Shown: in pieces, positions 16,749-25,186 of the stretch
Layout of the letters: each line of letters begins with the position of its first letter
Numbering within the stretch: the stretch's first letter is position 1
Assembly (NCBI RefSeq): GCF_028657195.3
Contig: NZ_JANCPR020000054.1
Coordinates: 1-64,000 of the forward strand
Source of the DNA: Streptomyces iconiensis
GTDB lineage: Bacteria; Actinomycetota; Actinomycetes; Streptomycetales; Streptomycetaceae
DNA length: 64,000 nucleotides
Direction of reading: 5' to 3'
Made by a program: the position numbers and the translations under genes
Notes under the pieces: generated by a model
What the model saw: the letters and a program-made list of their open reading frames with translations, nothing else
Databases searched by the model: none
Told to the model about the DNA's origin: nothing

Positions 16749-17039
16749 ATGCGAGGACGCGTTACCGCTGCATTCAGTGCCCTGGCCGCTGCCGGGGTTC
16801 TCATCCTGGCCGGGCCGCAGAGCGCGCAGGCCGCGACCGGCGAACTGGTGATCAATGGGCAGCGCTACCAGAACCCCAGTGGCTGCTACCCGGTTCCCGG
16901 GCAGGCGTCGATCGAGAACCACACCGACGCCCGTATCACCTTGTACATGGACGCCGGCTGCGCCGGAAGCCTGGCAGGGACGATCAACGCGGGGGGAGGT
17001 GCCACGCTCGCACCGGTCTACGGCGTCTACGTCCCGTGA
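16749..17039 (+). CDS. small secreted protein
   Basis: A 96-residue exported protein. Residues 1-28 are a classic signal peptide (MRGRVTAAFSALAAAGVLIL, then cleavage after AQA). The mature 68 residues contain two cysteines (GCYP and GCAGS) likely to form a disulfide and read as compact beta strands (LVINGQRYQNP, RITLYMDAG). I do not know its function. The ATG follows GGAGGAGGG, and a terminator follows, so it is a single-gene unit. Confidence 0.82.
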   Translation: MRGRVTAAFSALAAAGVLILAGPQSAQAATGELVINGQRYQNPSGCYPVPGQASIENHTDARITLYMDAGCAGSLAGTINAGGGATLAPVYGVYVP

Positions 17040-17061
17040 CCGCTTCCTCCGGCAGAGTGCC

Positions 17062-17099
17062 GTGGCCCTGGCGCAGGTCCGTGTGCGCGCCAGGGCCAC
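17062..17099. terminator. terminator after the small secreted protein
   Basis: GTGGCCCTGGCGC (17062-17074) pairs perfectly with 17087-17099 across a 12-base loop, 23 bp after the stop. Confidence 0.75.
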
Positions 17100-17321
17100 C
17101 GCGTTCCAGCCCGTCGACCCGTCGACCCCTCGGCTCGGCGGATCGGTGCTCAACAGGCCGTCGGTGGGCGGCACTTGACGCTCTCGCGCTGAAAGAGACA
17201 GCGGGGAAGACAGCAGAACAGGAAGCTTTCCTAATAATTCATCTCCCGATGCATTGACGCGGGCATGCCGGATCGTCAGGATGCCGTGGCGACAGGCCAT
17301 CACCCTCCTGAGGAGACCGAC

Positions 17322-18263
17322 GTGTCATCCACCCCCACCTGGAGAAAACGCCGTTACGCCCTGCCCGCGGCGGGCGCAGGGGCAGCCGCACTCGTCGCGG
17401 GGTTACTGATCTGGTCGCCGGCGGGACAGGCGGACGCGGGGCCCGCGCCCGGTCCGCGTGCCGCTTTCACGGCCGTAGCCGCCGGTGACATCGCCGAGCA
17501 GTGCACGGAGGACGACAGCGGCTGCGAGCACCCCCGTACGGCGGCGCTCACCGAGAAGATCGACCCGGCGTTCGTCCTCACCATGGGCGACAACCAGTAC
17601 GACGACGCGCGCACCGAGGACTTCGAGAAGTACTACGCCGGTACCTGGGGCCGCTTCAAGGACAAGACGCGCCCCACGGCGGGCAACCACGAGACGTACG
17701 ACCCCGACGGCGCGCTCACCGGCTACAAGAACTACTTCGGCGACATCGCCTACCCCAAGGGCGAGCCGTATTACAGCTTCGACCAGGACAACTGGCATTT
17801 CGTCGCCCTCGACTCCAACAGCTTCGACGACGACGAACAGCTCACCTGGCTCAAGGAAGACCTCGCCGCGAACGACAAGAAGTGCGTCGCCGCGGTCTTC
17901 CACCACCCTCTCTTCTCGTCCGGAGAGCACGGCAACGAGCCGGTCAGCAAGCCCGTCTGGGACATCCTGTACGACAACGGTGCCGAACTGATCCTCAACG
18001 GCCACGACCACCACTACGAGCGCTTCGCACCCCAGACCCCGGACGCCGAGGCGGACCCGGACAAGGGCATCGTCGAGGTCATCGGGGGAGTGGGCGGCGC
18101 CAGCCCCTACGACATCCAGGACGAGCAGCCCAACAGTGAGAAGCGGATCAGCGGCTCCTACGGCGTCCTGCGCATGGACTTCACCGACACCGGATTCTCC
18201 TGGGACTTCGTGAACGCCGACGGCGATGTCGAAGACAGCAGCCCTGACTTCCAGTGCCACTGA
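17322..18263 (+). CDS. exported metallophosphoesterase
   Basis: A 313-residue calcineurin-like phosphoesterase. Basic residues 8-11 and a hydrophobic stretch 13-32 form a signal peptide or anchor. Metal-binding motifs occur in order: AAGDIAEQ near 54, GDNQYDD at 89, GNHETYD at 121, HHPLF at 194 and NGHDHHYERF at 226. This set matches purple-acid-phosphatase-like enzymes that release phosphate from extracellular esters. The GTG at 17322 follows AGGAGA. No PHO-box was evident. A 16-bp repeat begins exactly at the TGA stop. Confidence 0.9.
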   Translation: MSSTPTWRKRRYALPAAGAGAAALVAGLLIWSPAGQADAGPAPGPRAAFTAVAAGDIAEQCTEDDSGCEHPRTAALTEKIDPAFVLTMGDNQYDDARTEDFEKYYAGTWGRFKDKTRPTAGNHETYDPDGALTGYKNYFGDIAYPKGEPYYSFDQDNWHFVALDSNSFDDDEQLTWLKEDLAANDKKCVAAVFHHPLFSSGEHGNEPVSKPVWDILYDNGAELILNGHDHHYERFAPQTPDAEADPDKGIVEVIGGVGGASPYDIQDEQPNSEKRISGSYGVLRMDFTDTGFSWDFVNADGDVEDSSPDFQCH

Positions 18264-18340
18264 CCGTCAGGCCGCGTGGTCCCGCGATCCCGTGACCGCG
18301 CGATCCCGTGACCGCGCGGCTGCGTGACCAACTGGCCGTC
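18261..18340 (+). repeat. five 16-bp units starting at the phosphoesterase stop
   Basis: Units start at 18261, 18277, 18293, 18309 and 18325: TGACCGTCAGGCCGCG, TGGTCCCGCGATCCCG, TGACCGCGCGATCCCG, TGACCGCGCGGCTGCG and a diverged fifth. Four of five open with TGA, and the first TGA is the real stop. The 16-bp period places the stops in all three frames. Confidence 0.8.
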
Positions 18341-18399
18341 TTCACCGCCTCGTCGCTTGGTCGCTTGGCCGCCACGCATCTCACCGACCAGGAGTCCGG

Positions 18400-19755
18400 A
18401 TGTATCTCGCCTCCAGCCGGGAGACGGGGGCACAGCCCGAAGGTACGGCCGCCGTGCGCGCGCCGGCGGCGCGCGGCCGTGTCGCCGGGCCTGTTCTCGC
18501 TCTCGGTGCTGTCAGCCTCGTCACAGACATCTCCTCGGAGATGGTCACGGCGGTGCTGCCGCTCTACTTCGTTCTCGGACTGGGCCTTAACCCGCTCCAG
18601 TTCGGGTTTCTCGACGGGCTCTACAACGGGGTCACCGCGCTCGTCCGCCTCCTGGGAGGCCACGCGGCCGACCGCAGGGGCGGCCACAAGCTCGTCGCCG
18701 GTTCGGGTTACGCCCTGTCCGCGCTCTCCCGCCTCGGTCTGCTCCTGGCCGGGGGTTCCACCCTGGGTATCGGAGGCGCGCTGGCCGCCGACCGTGTCGG
18801 CAAGGGGGTGCGTACGGCTCCGCGGGATGCGCTCATCTCGTTGAGCAGCCCGGCAGATTCGCTGGGGAGGGCCTTCGGCGTGCACCGTGCGATGGACACC
18901 ACGGGGGCCCTTCTCGGTCCGCTCGCGGCCTTCGCGCTGTTGTGGGCAACCGCCGACGCCTACGACGCCGTATTCGTCGTGAGCTTCTGCGTCGGCGTGC
19001 TCGGCGTACTGATGTTCCTCGCCTTCGTGCCCGGGCGCGGCAGCCCCGCGATGGCCCGTACGTTGGGCCCCGCACCGGGCCCCGCACCGGGCCCCGCACC
19101 GGGTCTCGCACCGGGCGTACGCACGTCCGGTGCGCAGCCGCCGCCCCCACGCCTGCGTGCGGTGCCCGGGCTGCTGGGTGAGCACGTCTTCCGCCGCGTA
19201 CTGGGAGCGGCGACCCTGCTCGGTGCCGCGACCATCGGGGACGCCTTCGTCTACCTGCTGCTGCAGCGGCGACTGGAGTTCGCGACCAGTTGGTTCCCGC
19301 TGCTGCCGCTCGGCACCGCCGCCGTCTTCCTGCTCCTCGCCGTTCCCTTCGGCCGGCTCGCCGACCGCACAGGACGCCGACTGCCGTTCCTGTACGGGCA
19401 CGCGGCACTGCTCCTCGTCTACGCGCTGCTGCTCGGGCCGTTCGGTGGCCTGCCCCTGCTCTGCGCCGCGCTGCTGCTGCACGGGGTCTTCTACGCCGCG
19501 ACCGACGGCGTCCTCATGGCGCTCGCCGCGCCCGCACTGCCCGCGCGCCGGAAGGCGAGCGGTATGGCCGTGCTGCAGACGGGCCAGGCGCTCGGAAGGC
19601 TTCTCGCGGCCGTCGCTTTCGGTGCTGCCTGGACGCTGTGGGGCACCACTTTGGCGCTCGCCCTGGCCGGCACCGGGCTGGCCGTCGCCCTCGCCCTTGC
19701 CGCACTGCTGCTGCGCGGAACACGCGCGAACCCCGTACGTATCCAGGAGGACTGA
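18400..19755 (+). CDS. major facilitator superfamily transporter
   Basis: A 451-residue MFS protein with about twelve hydrophobic segments. The first half has DISSEMVTAVLPLYF near residue 43 and the loop motif GGHAADRRGGHKLV near 87, the usual basic loop between helices 2 and 3. The central cytoplasmic loop (about 215-250) contains a 12-bp DNA repeat giving GPAP units. The sequence resembles the uncharacterised actinobacterial group with RVGKGVRTAPRDALIS. The ATG follows CAGGAG. The next gene begins directly after its stop, so the two are coupled. Substrate unknown. Confidence 0.88.
   Translation: MYLASSRETGAQPEGTAAVRAPAARGRVAGPVLALGAVSLVTDISSEMVTAVLPLYFVLGLGLNPLQFGFLDGLYNGVTALVRLLGGHAADRRGGHKLVAGSGYALSALSRLGLLLAGGSTLGIGGALAADRVGKGVRTAPRDALISLSSPADSLGRAFGVHRAMDTTGALLGPLAAFALLWATADAYDAVFVVSFCVGVLGVLMFLAFVPGRGSPAMARTLGPAPGPAPGPAPGLAPGVRTSGAQPPPPRLRAVPGLLGEHVFRRVLGAATLLGAATIGDAFVYLLLQRRLEFATSWFPLLPLGTAAVFLLLAVPFGRLADRTGRRLPFLYGHAALLLVYALLLGPFGGLPLLCAALLLHGVFYAATDGVLMALAAPALPARRKASGMAVLQTGQALGRLLAAVAFGAAWTLWGTTLALALAGTGLAVALALAALLLRGTRANPVRIQED
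19066..19113 (+). repeat. four 12-bp units in the MFS gene
   Basis: GGCCCCGCACCG is repeated four times with minor change, adding GPAP steps to the central loop in frame. Confidence 0.75.
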
Positions 19756-20790
19756 ATGTCCGCAGCCGAGACCGCACGTTCCCGCACGCGCGGGCCGAGC
19801 CTGCGCGCGCGGATCGCCGCACTGGGGGCAGCCGCCGCTGTGCTCGCCACGGTCGCCGTCACCTACACCGTCCAGGCCGCCGGGGGGCGGGCCGAACCCA
19901 CCGCGGTGGACTCGGCGTTCGGGCTGGATGGCGGCGGCGGGAGGCTGCTGTTCCGCAGCACGCGCGACGGGGCCGGCGAGGGCAGGGTGGCGAGGCTGCC
20001 GGTGAGCGGGGACGGCGCACGCCCCACAGGGGGCCCGGCATGCCGGCGGTTCCACGCGGCGGCCGGCACGGGCCTGTGCCTCCAGCGGCGCACCGGCATC
20101 CCGCCGCGCTCGTACGCGGTCGTGCTCGACGAGGACCTCAAGGAGAAGCGCCGCGTCCCCCTGGACGGCATCCCCAACCGTGCCCGCGTCTCGGCTTCGG
20201 GGCGGATGCTGTCGTGGACCAACTTCACCTCGGGCGACTCCTACAACCAGTCGTCCTTCTCCACCCGCACCGGCATCCTGGACACCCGTACCGGATACCT
20301 CGTCAAGAACATCGAAGGCATCCAGCTCACCGTCGACGGACGCCGCTACCACGCACCGGACGTCAACTACTGGGGTGTGACCTTCGCCGATGACGACAAC
20401 CGCTTCTACGCCACCGTCTCGACCAAGGGGAAGACCTACCTCGTCGAGGGCGACATGCGGACGTGGTCGGCGCGCGCCGTGCGCGAGAACGCCGAGTGCC
20501 CGTCGCTCTCGCCCGACGGGCGGCGCCTCGCCTTCAAGAAGAAGGTGCCGGGCGGCGGCAGGGCGCCCTGGCGGCTGCACGTCCTCGACCTGCGTACCCA
20601 GCGCGAACGGCCGCTGGCCGAGCGGCGGGGCGTCGACGACCAGGTGCTGTGGCTCGACTCCGCGCGTATCGCCTACGCGCTGCCCGGGAAGTCCGGGCGC
20701 GAGTCGGACATCTGGAGCGTCCCCGCGGACGGTACGGGCGAGCCCCGCCTGCGTGTACGCGACGCCTCGTCACCCGCCGTACTCCGCTGA
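19756..20790 (+). CDS. exported TolB-like beta-propeller protein
   Basis: A 344-residue protein with a basic N terminus, a single hydrophobic helix (residues 20-42) and an extracytoplasmic domain built from repeated strands. WD40/PD40-like pieces include GRLLFRSTRDG, ECPSLSPDGRRLAFKKK and SDIWSVPADGTGEPRL, as in TolB C-terminal propellers. Actinobacteria lack a Tol system, so this is a fold match only. Its ATG directly follows the transporter stop with AGGAGG inside the upstream gene, implying co-translation. It may be an extracellular partner of the transporter, which is inference. Confidence 0.78.
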   Translation: MSAAETARSRTRGPSLRARIAALGAAAAVLATVAVTYTVQAAGGRAEPTAVDSAFGLDGGGGRLLFRSTRDGAGEGRVARLPVSGDGARPTGGPACRRFHAAAGTGLCLQRRTGIPPRSYAVVLDEDLKEKRRVPLDGIPNRARVSASGRMLSWTNFTSGDSYNQSSFSTRTGILDTRTGYLVKNIEGIQLTVDGRRYHAPDVNYWGVTFADDDNRFYATVSTKGKTYLVEGDMRTWSARAVRENAECPSLSPDGRRLAFKKKVPGGGRAPWRLHVLDLRTQRERPLAERRGVDDQVLWLDSARIAYALPGKSGRESDIWSVPADGTGEPRLRVRDASSPAVLR

Positions 20791-20973
20791 CCCGGAACGG
20801 CCGGACCGCCGCCCCCGTGATCGCCGGACCCGTCCGACCGCCCCTGTGCCGCCGGTCCGCTGGCGCGTGCTCGCCCGCACGCACCCGCCTCGTTCACGTA
20901 CATGGTCCAGACCAGCCTTGTGAGCACCTGTTACGGTCGTCCTCCCAGCCCGGAACGGCGAAGGAGCGGTGCG

Positions 20974-22053
20974 TTGGCAGGCGGAGCGGACACTCAACAG
21001 CGGGCCTACATCGGCTCGTTCACCTCGGCCGGAGGGCGTGGTATCACCACGGCGGCCCTCGATGTGGAGACCGGGGCGCTCACGGCCCTGCACCACACGG
21101 ACGCCGTACCCGACCCGTCCTTCCTCACGCTGGCCCCCGACCGCGCGCACCTGTACGCGGTCAGCGAGCAGACGGAGGGCGGCGCGGCTGCCTTCTCCCT
21201 CGGTGCCGGTGAGCGTGCCGGTGGTCCCGCGCAACTCGGGGCGACCGTGCCCGTTGACGGCTCGGGGCCCACGCACGTGGCCCTCGCAGCGGGCTGCCTC
21301 TACACGGCCAACTACACCTCGGGGAACGTCAGTGCCCTGCGGGTACGTGCCGACGGAGCCCTCGAAGGGCCCGCTTCCACCCACCAGCACGAGGGGCAGG
21401 GGCCGGACAAGGAACGCCAGGAGGGTCCGCACGCGCACGCCGTCGTGCCCGACCCGTCAGGGCGGTGGCTGCTCTCGGTCGACCTGGGCACCGACTCGGT
21501 GTGGATCTACGACCTCCAGGGCACGGGGCCCGGCCCGCATCCGCACAGGGAGATCCCGTTCCGCGCCGGTTCAGGACCGCGCCATCTGGCCTTCCCGCCT
21601 GCCGGAGCGACAGGCGCCGTGGCTCGCGCCTATGTCATCAACGAACTCGACTCGACCGTGACGGCGTGCAGCTGGGACGCCGCCAGAGGAGACCTCGAAC
21701 CGCTCGGTGAGACGAGGATCCTGCCTCCCGAGCGCACCCAGACCGTCAACCAGCCCTCCGCGCTGACCATCTCGCCCGACGGACGCTTCGCCTGGGCCGC
21801 CAACAGGGGCGACGACAGCGTCTCGGCGCTCGCGCTGGACACGGGCGGCGGGCTGCCTGAGCGCGTGACCACCGTGCCCTGCGGCGGACACTGGCCGCGC
21901 GACCTGGCCGTCCACCCCTCGGGGCGGTGGCTGTACGCGGCCAACGAGCGCTCGGGCGACGTCACCTGGTTCGAGGTGGACCGGACCGCCGGAATGCCGC
22001 ACCGTGCCGGCTCCCTCGCGGCCCCGGCCGCCTCGTGCGTCGTCTTCGGCTGA
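20974..22053 (+). CDS. lactonase family (6-phosphogluconolactonase-like) beta-propeller
   Basis: A 359-residue seven-bladed propeller of the YbhE/Pgl lactonase family. It opens RAYIGSFTSAGGRGI, has TANYTSGNVSALRV near 110, a HAHAVVPDPSGRWLLSVDLG segment near 147, QPSALTISPDGRFAWAANRG near 265 and a final GHWPRDLAVHPSGRWLYAAN blade. Family members hydrolyse 6-phosphogluconolactone or related lactones. The best ribosome site (AAGGAG, 20961-20966) lies 7 bp before a TTG at 20974, so a TTG start is proposed; the farther ATG at 20902 has none. Confidence 0.85.
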   Translation: MAGGADTQQRAYIGSFTSAGGRGITTAALDVETGALTALHHTDAVPDPSFLTLAPDRAHLYAVSEQTEGGAAAFSLGAGERAGGPAQLGATVPVDGSGPTHVALAAGCLYTANYTSGNVSALRVRADGALEGPASTHQHEGQGPDKERQEGPHAHAVVPDPSGRWLLSVDLGTDSVWIYDLQGTGPGPHPHREIPFRAGSGPRHLAFPPAGATGAVARAYVINELDSTVTACSWDAARGDLEPLGETRILPPERTQTVNQPSALTISPDGRFAWAANRGDDSVSALALDTGGGLPERVTTVPCGGHWPRDLAVHPSGRWLYAANERSGDVTWFEVDRTAGMPHRAGSLAAPAASCVVFG

Positions 22054-22105
22054 CGGCCCCTCCGCCGGCCGTCGCGAACGTGCGCTGACCGGCGGGGCCC
22101 GTCAG
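22050..22105. terminator. convergent bidirectional terminator
   Basis: A long imperfect inverted repeat (CTGACGGCCCCTCCGCCGG at 22050 against CCGGCGGGGCCCGTCAG at 22089-22105) spans both stop codons of the converging lactonase and CbiX-like genes. Confidence 0.55.
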
Positions 22106-23091
22106 CGCACGGGCATGCCCTGAGGCGCCCGCTGCTGGCCGATCCCCGCCTTCACCGCGTAGGTGGAGGCCACGAGCTTTCCGAGCGCGGGGTAGGCACC
22201 CAGCGGTTCGGCCGTCGCGCAGCCCGCCTCTTGCGCCGCCGCCTCCAGCAGCCCGTCAGCGAGTTCGGGCCCGATCAGGCACGGTGCGACGGCGAGCTGC
22301 TGCGAGCCGGAGTCGCGCAGCTGTGCGGCGGTACGGGTGAGGGAGCCCTCGTCGTCCAGCGCGGCGGCCAGCACGGGTACGGCCAGCCGCGCGGCGAGCA
22401 GCATTCCCGTGATCCCCGCCGCCTGTACGGCCTCCTCGCCGCCGACGGTCGCCAGGATGATGCCGTCGGCCGCCGTCGCGACGGTGAACAGCCGTGCGCG
22501 GTCGGCGCGGGCGAGACCGGCCTCCGACAGCCGTACGTGCACGGCCTCGGCGAGCAGCGGGTGCGGGCCCAGCACATCGGTGAGTTCGGCCCCTGAGCCG
22601 CTGTTCAGCACCTCCTGCTTGATACGTCGCATCTGCGCGGCGTCAGGACCCGCGAGCAGCGGTACGACGACGGCGGGCAGCCCCTCTCCTGGCTCGCCCT
22701 CCTCGGCTGCTGGTGCCTGGGCGGCGTGTTCTTCGGAGGGTGTGTTCTCCAGGGACTCCTCGGGTACGGGCGCCTCGCGCCGGCGCCGCTGCCGCGCTTC
22801 GCGCTCGGCGGCGGCCTGGTTCAGGGCTGAGGCGAGGGTGGGAAATTCTTCATCGTCCCCCTCGGCGAACCCGATCCGCGCGTCGAGCCCCGGCAGTTCG
22901 GAGCGCGCGATGCTCAGCGTCTCCTCGGCAAGGCTTCGGGTGGCGCTGGAGGGCGTGCCGGGCACGGCCAGCACCAGTGCGGGCGCGTTCTCGGGAGCGA
23001 CGACGGGTTCCGGTCGGCGGTGCCTTCCGGGCTGTCGTGGTCGCGGCATTCGTACGGGCAGGCCACTCTCCGGCCCTGTGGGGGAGCTCAT
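22102..23091 (-). CDS. CbiX / sirohydrochlorin chelatase-like protein, probably not a classical chelatase
   Basis: A 329-residue protein with two CbiX-like alpha/beta halves joined by an acidic, Glu/Ala-rich linker (about 100-135). The second half has LGPHPLLAEAVHVRLSEAG near 180, typical of sirohydrochlorin chelatases that insert metal into the siroheme/cobalamin ring. At the first strand, where the family usually reads HGS, this protein has VPGTPSS, so one metal-binding His appears missing. No siroheme or sulfate-reduction genes are nearby. A regulatory or degenerate role is possible. The ATG lies in a gap shared with no divergent gene. Confidence 0.65.
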   Translation of the reverse strand: MSSPTGPESGLPVRMPRPRQPGRHRRPEPVVAPENAPALVLAVPGTPSSATRSLAEETLSIARSELPGLDARIGFAEGDDEEFPTLASALNQAAAEREARQRRRREAPVPEESLENTPSEEHAAQAPAAEEGEPGEGLPAVVVPLLAGPDAAQMRRIKQEVLNSGSGAELTDVLGPHPLLAEAVHVRLSEAGLARADRARLFTVATAADGIILATVGGEEAVQAAGITGMLLAARLAVPVLAAALDDEGSLTRTAAQLRDSGSQQLAVAPCLIGPELADGLLEAAAQEAGCATAEPLGAYPALGKLVASTYAVKAGIGQQRAPQGMPVR

Positions 23092-23225
23092 GCGCCCGCA
23101 TGCTAATGCCTTGATGGGCTTGGCTGTTTGGCCGGGGGAGACCAGTGCGCGTTTGTCCCCATTCGCCCCGCGCGTCGACGGGTTGCTTTTGGTGGTTTCT
23201 CTCCATTGGCGGCTGTGAGCTGCCG

Positions 23226-24452
23226 TTACGGATCCTCGACCAGGGTCAGGAGCGGTGGAACGACGGGGAGCGCGAGCCGCCCTTCCGCGAGCCTGCTCGC
23301 GACCAGCAGCGCCCCTTGCAGGGGGTCGCCCGCCGCCTCCACGACGCGGGCCCGGGGAAGCCGCCGCGCCAGTTCGGCGTGCAGCGGTCCCGTCAGCGCC
23401 TTCCCCAACTGGAAGAGCCCGCCCGTGAACGCCACCGTGACGCCTGCCCCGACACCGACGCCGGCCCCGCCCTCGTCCTCGACGCCGACCTCGTTGAGAG
23501 CCCTGCGCCGGGCCTCGCCTGCGCCCTGACGACCGTCCGCGCCCTCGCCGTCCCGGCCGCCCTCAGCGGCGCCGTCACAGCCGCCCTCACCGGCGCTCTC
23601 GCCGCCGTTCTCCCCGGCGAGGCCGCCCCCGCGCTGCTCGCTGTCGGCGTGGCTCTCGCGGCCCGTCGGGCACACCGCTGCGGCGCTCGCGGCGATCTCG
23701 CCCGCAGCCGCGCGCAGGATGCCCGCCGCGATGGGGTCCTCACCGGCGCAGCGCGCCACCTCCGGCGCGAACGAGGCCAGCACGGCCGGCCGGTCGGTAC
23801 GCGGATACAGCTGCCCTGGAAGCCCGTTGAGCGGCGCTCCGTACACGGCCTCGGCGCGCGCACGCAGCGCGGCCGAGCCGCCCTCACGGCCGTCGTGTGC
23901 CCGCATCGCAGCCTCCAGCCCAGCGCGCCCGATCCAGGCGCCGCTGCCGCAGTCGCCCAGCAGATGCCCCCAGCCATCGGCACGCCGCCATGAGCGCAGG
24001 TCCGTGCCCATCGCGATCATTCCGGTCCCTGCGGCGACCACGGCGCCAGGACGCTCCCCGAGCGCACCCGCGTAAGCGGTCACCGCGTCGGCGGCCAGCG
24101 CGATCCGCCGTACGGCGAACGCCTCGGCCAGCGCACCGGGCAGCCGCGCGCGCAGCGCGTCCCCGAGGGTCACCATCCCGGCCGCGCCCACGCACACCGC
24201 CGCGAGCCGCGCTTCCGGCTCGCCGGTGCCGCTCAGCAGCGCACGCACGGCCGGCACCAACTGCTCGGCCATATGGTCCGGGTCGATACCCGCAGGGCCC
24301 GTACGCACCGGCTCGGCACACACCGCGCTCAGCGGCGCCGCGTCCCCCTGAGGACCTTGACCCGTACGGCGGGCCAGTGCCACCCGCATTCCGGAGCCGC
24401 CCGAGTCCACGCCGAGGACCCAACCTCCGTCCGTGCCCGGGGCACGGCTCAC
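23226..24452 (-). CDS. BadF/BadG-type N-acetylglucosamine kinase
   Basis: A 408-residue ASKHA-fold kinase, most like N-acetylglucosamine kinases that use ATP to make GlcNAc-6-phosphate. Phosphate-1 motif GVDSGGSGMRVAL is at 14-26, an ADAVTAYAGA segment near 121, the phosphate-2 motif AGTGMIAMG at 141-149 and a late FTGGLFQ adenosine motif at 342-348. Residues 262-336 are a Gly/Glu/Ala low-complexity insertion not needed by the fold. The ATG overlaps the ung stop by 4 bp (ATGA), so it is translated with ung. Confidence 0.82.
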   Translation of the reverse strand: MSRAPGTDGGWVLGVDSGGSGMRVALARRTGQGPQGDAAPLSAVCAEPVRTGPAGIDPDHMAEQLVPAVRALLSGTGEPEARLAAVCVGAAGMVTLGDALRARLPGALAEAFAVRRIALAADAVTAYAGALGERPGAVVAAGTGMIAMGTDLRSWRRADGWGHLLGDCGSGAWIGRAGLEAAMRAHDGREGGSAALRARAEAVYGAPLNGLPGQLYPRTDRPAVLASFAPEVARCAGEDPIAAGILRAAAGEIAASAAAVCPTGRESHADSEQRGGGLAGENGGESAGEGGCDGAAEGGRDGEGADGRQGAGEARRRALNEVGVEDEGGAGVGVGAGVTVAFTGGLFQLGKALTGPLHAELARRLPRARVVEAAGDPLQGALLVASRLAEGRLALPVVPPLLTLVEDP

Positions 24453-25126
24453 GGCAGGCGCCAGTCCACCGGTTGCGCGCCCTGCCGCGCGAGCAGTTCG
24501 TTGACGCGGCTGAAGGGGCGTGAGCCGAAGAAGCCGCGGTCGGCCGACATGGGGGAGGGGTGCGAGGACTCGACGGAGGGCAGATCGCCCAGCAGCGGAC
24601 GCAGATTGCGCGCGTCACGGCCCCACAGCACCGAGACCAGTGGGCGCCCGCGTGCCGCCAGTGCCCGGATCGCCTGCTCGGTGACCTCTTCCCAGCCCTT
24701 GCCGCGGTGCGCTGCCGGTTTGCGGGGTGCCGTCGTCAGCGCCCTGTTGAGCAGCAGCACGCCCTGGCCTGTCCAGGGCGTCAGGTCGCCGTTCGAGGGA
24801 CGGGGCAGTCCGAGATCGCTGTGCATCTCGCGGAAGATGTTCTCCAGGCTCCCCGGCAGCGGACGCACCTCAGGTGCCACCGAGAAGGACAGCCCGACGG
24901 CGTGCCCAGGAGTGGGATAGGGGTCCTGTCCCACGATGAGGACGCGTACGTCGTCGAAGGGCTGCTGGAAAGCCCTCAGCACATTCGCGCCCGACGGGAG
25001 GTAGGTCCGGCCCGCGGCGATCTCTGCGCGCAGGAAGTCGCCCATCGAGGCAACCCGTTCGGCGACAGGCTCCAGCGCCTTCGCCCAGCCCGGTTCGACA
25101 ATTTCGTTCAACGGTCGTGCAGCCAC
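24449..25126 (-). CDS. ung: uracil-DNA glycosylase, family 1
   Basis: A 225-residue base-excision repair enzyme that removes uracil from DNA. The water-activating motif GQDPYPT is at 66-72 with catalytic Asp68, LLLNRALT near 125 matches the uracil-binding motif, and the DNA-intercalating loop HPSPMSADRGFFG starts with His189. Length and order fit bacterial Ung. It starts with GTG at 25126, and no strong ribosome site is seen. The overlap with the sugar-kinase gene downstream makes a two-gene operon of unrelated functions. Confidence 0.95.
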   Translation of the reverse strand: MAARPLNEIVEPGWAKALEPVAERVASMGDFLRAEIAAGRTYLPSGANVLRAFQQPFDDVRVLIVGQDPYPTPGHAVGLSFSVAPEVRPLPGSLENIFREMHSDLGLPRPSNGDLTPWTGQGVLLLNRALTTAPRKPAAHRGKGWEEVTEQAIRALAARGRPLVSVLWGRDARNLRPLLGDLPSVESSHPSPMSADRGFFGSRPFSRVNELLARQGAQPVDWRLP

Positions 25127-25186
25127 GAGCCGTCACTCTACTGGCTCAGCGGCACGCCCCGTGCCCCCTCCCGCCGGTCGCTCCGC

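Noticed and set aside
18181..20580. 799-codon minus-strand frame opposite the MFS and TolB-like genes
   Set aside because: No domain or start context; opposite two coupled genes with ribosome sites.
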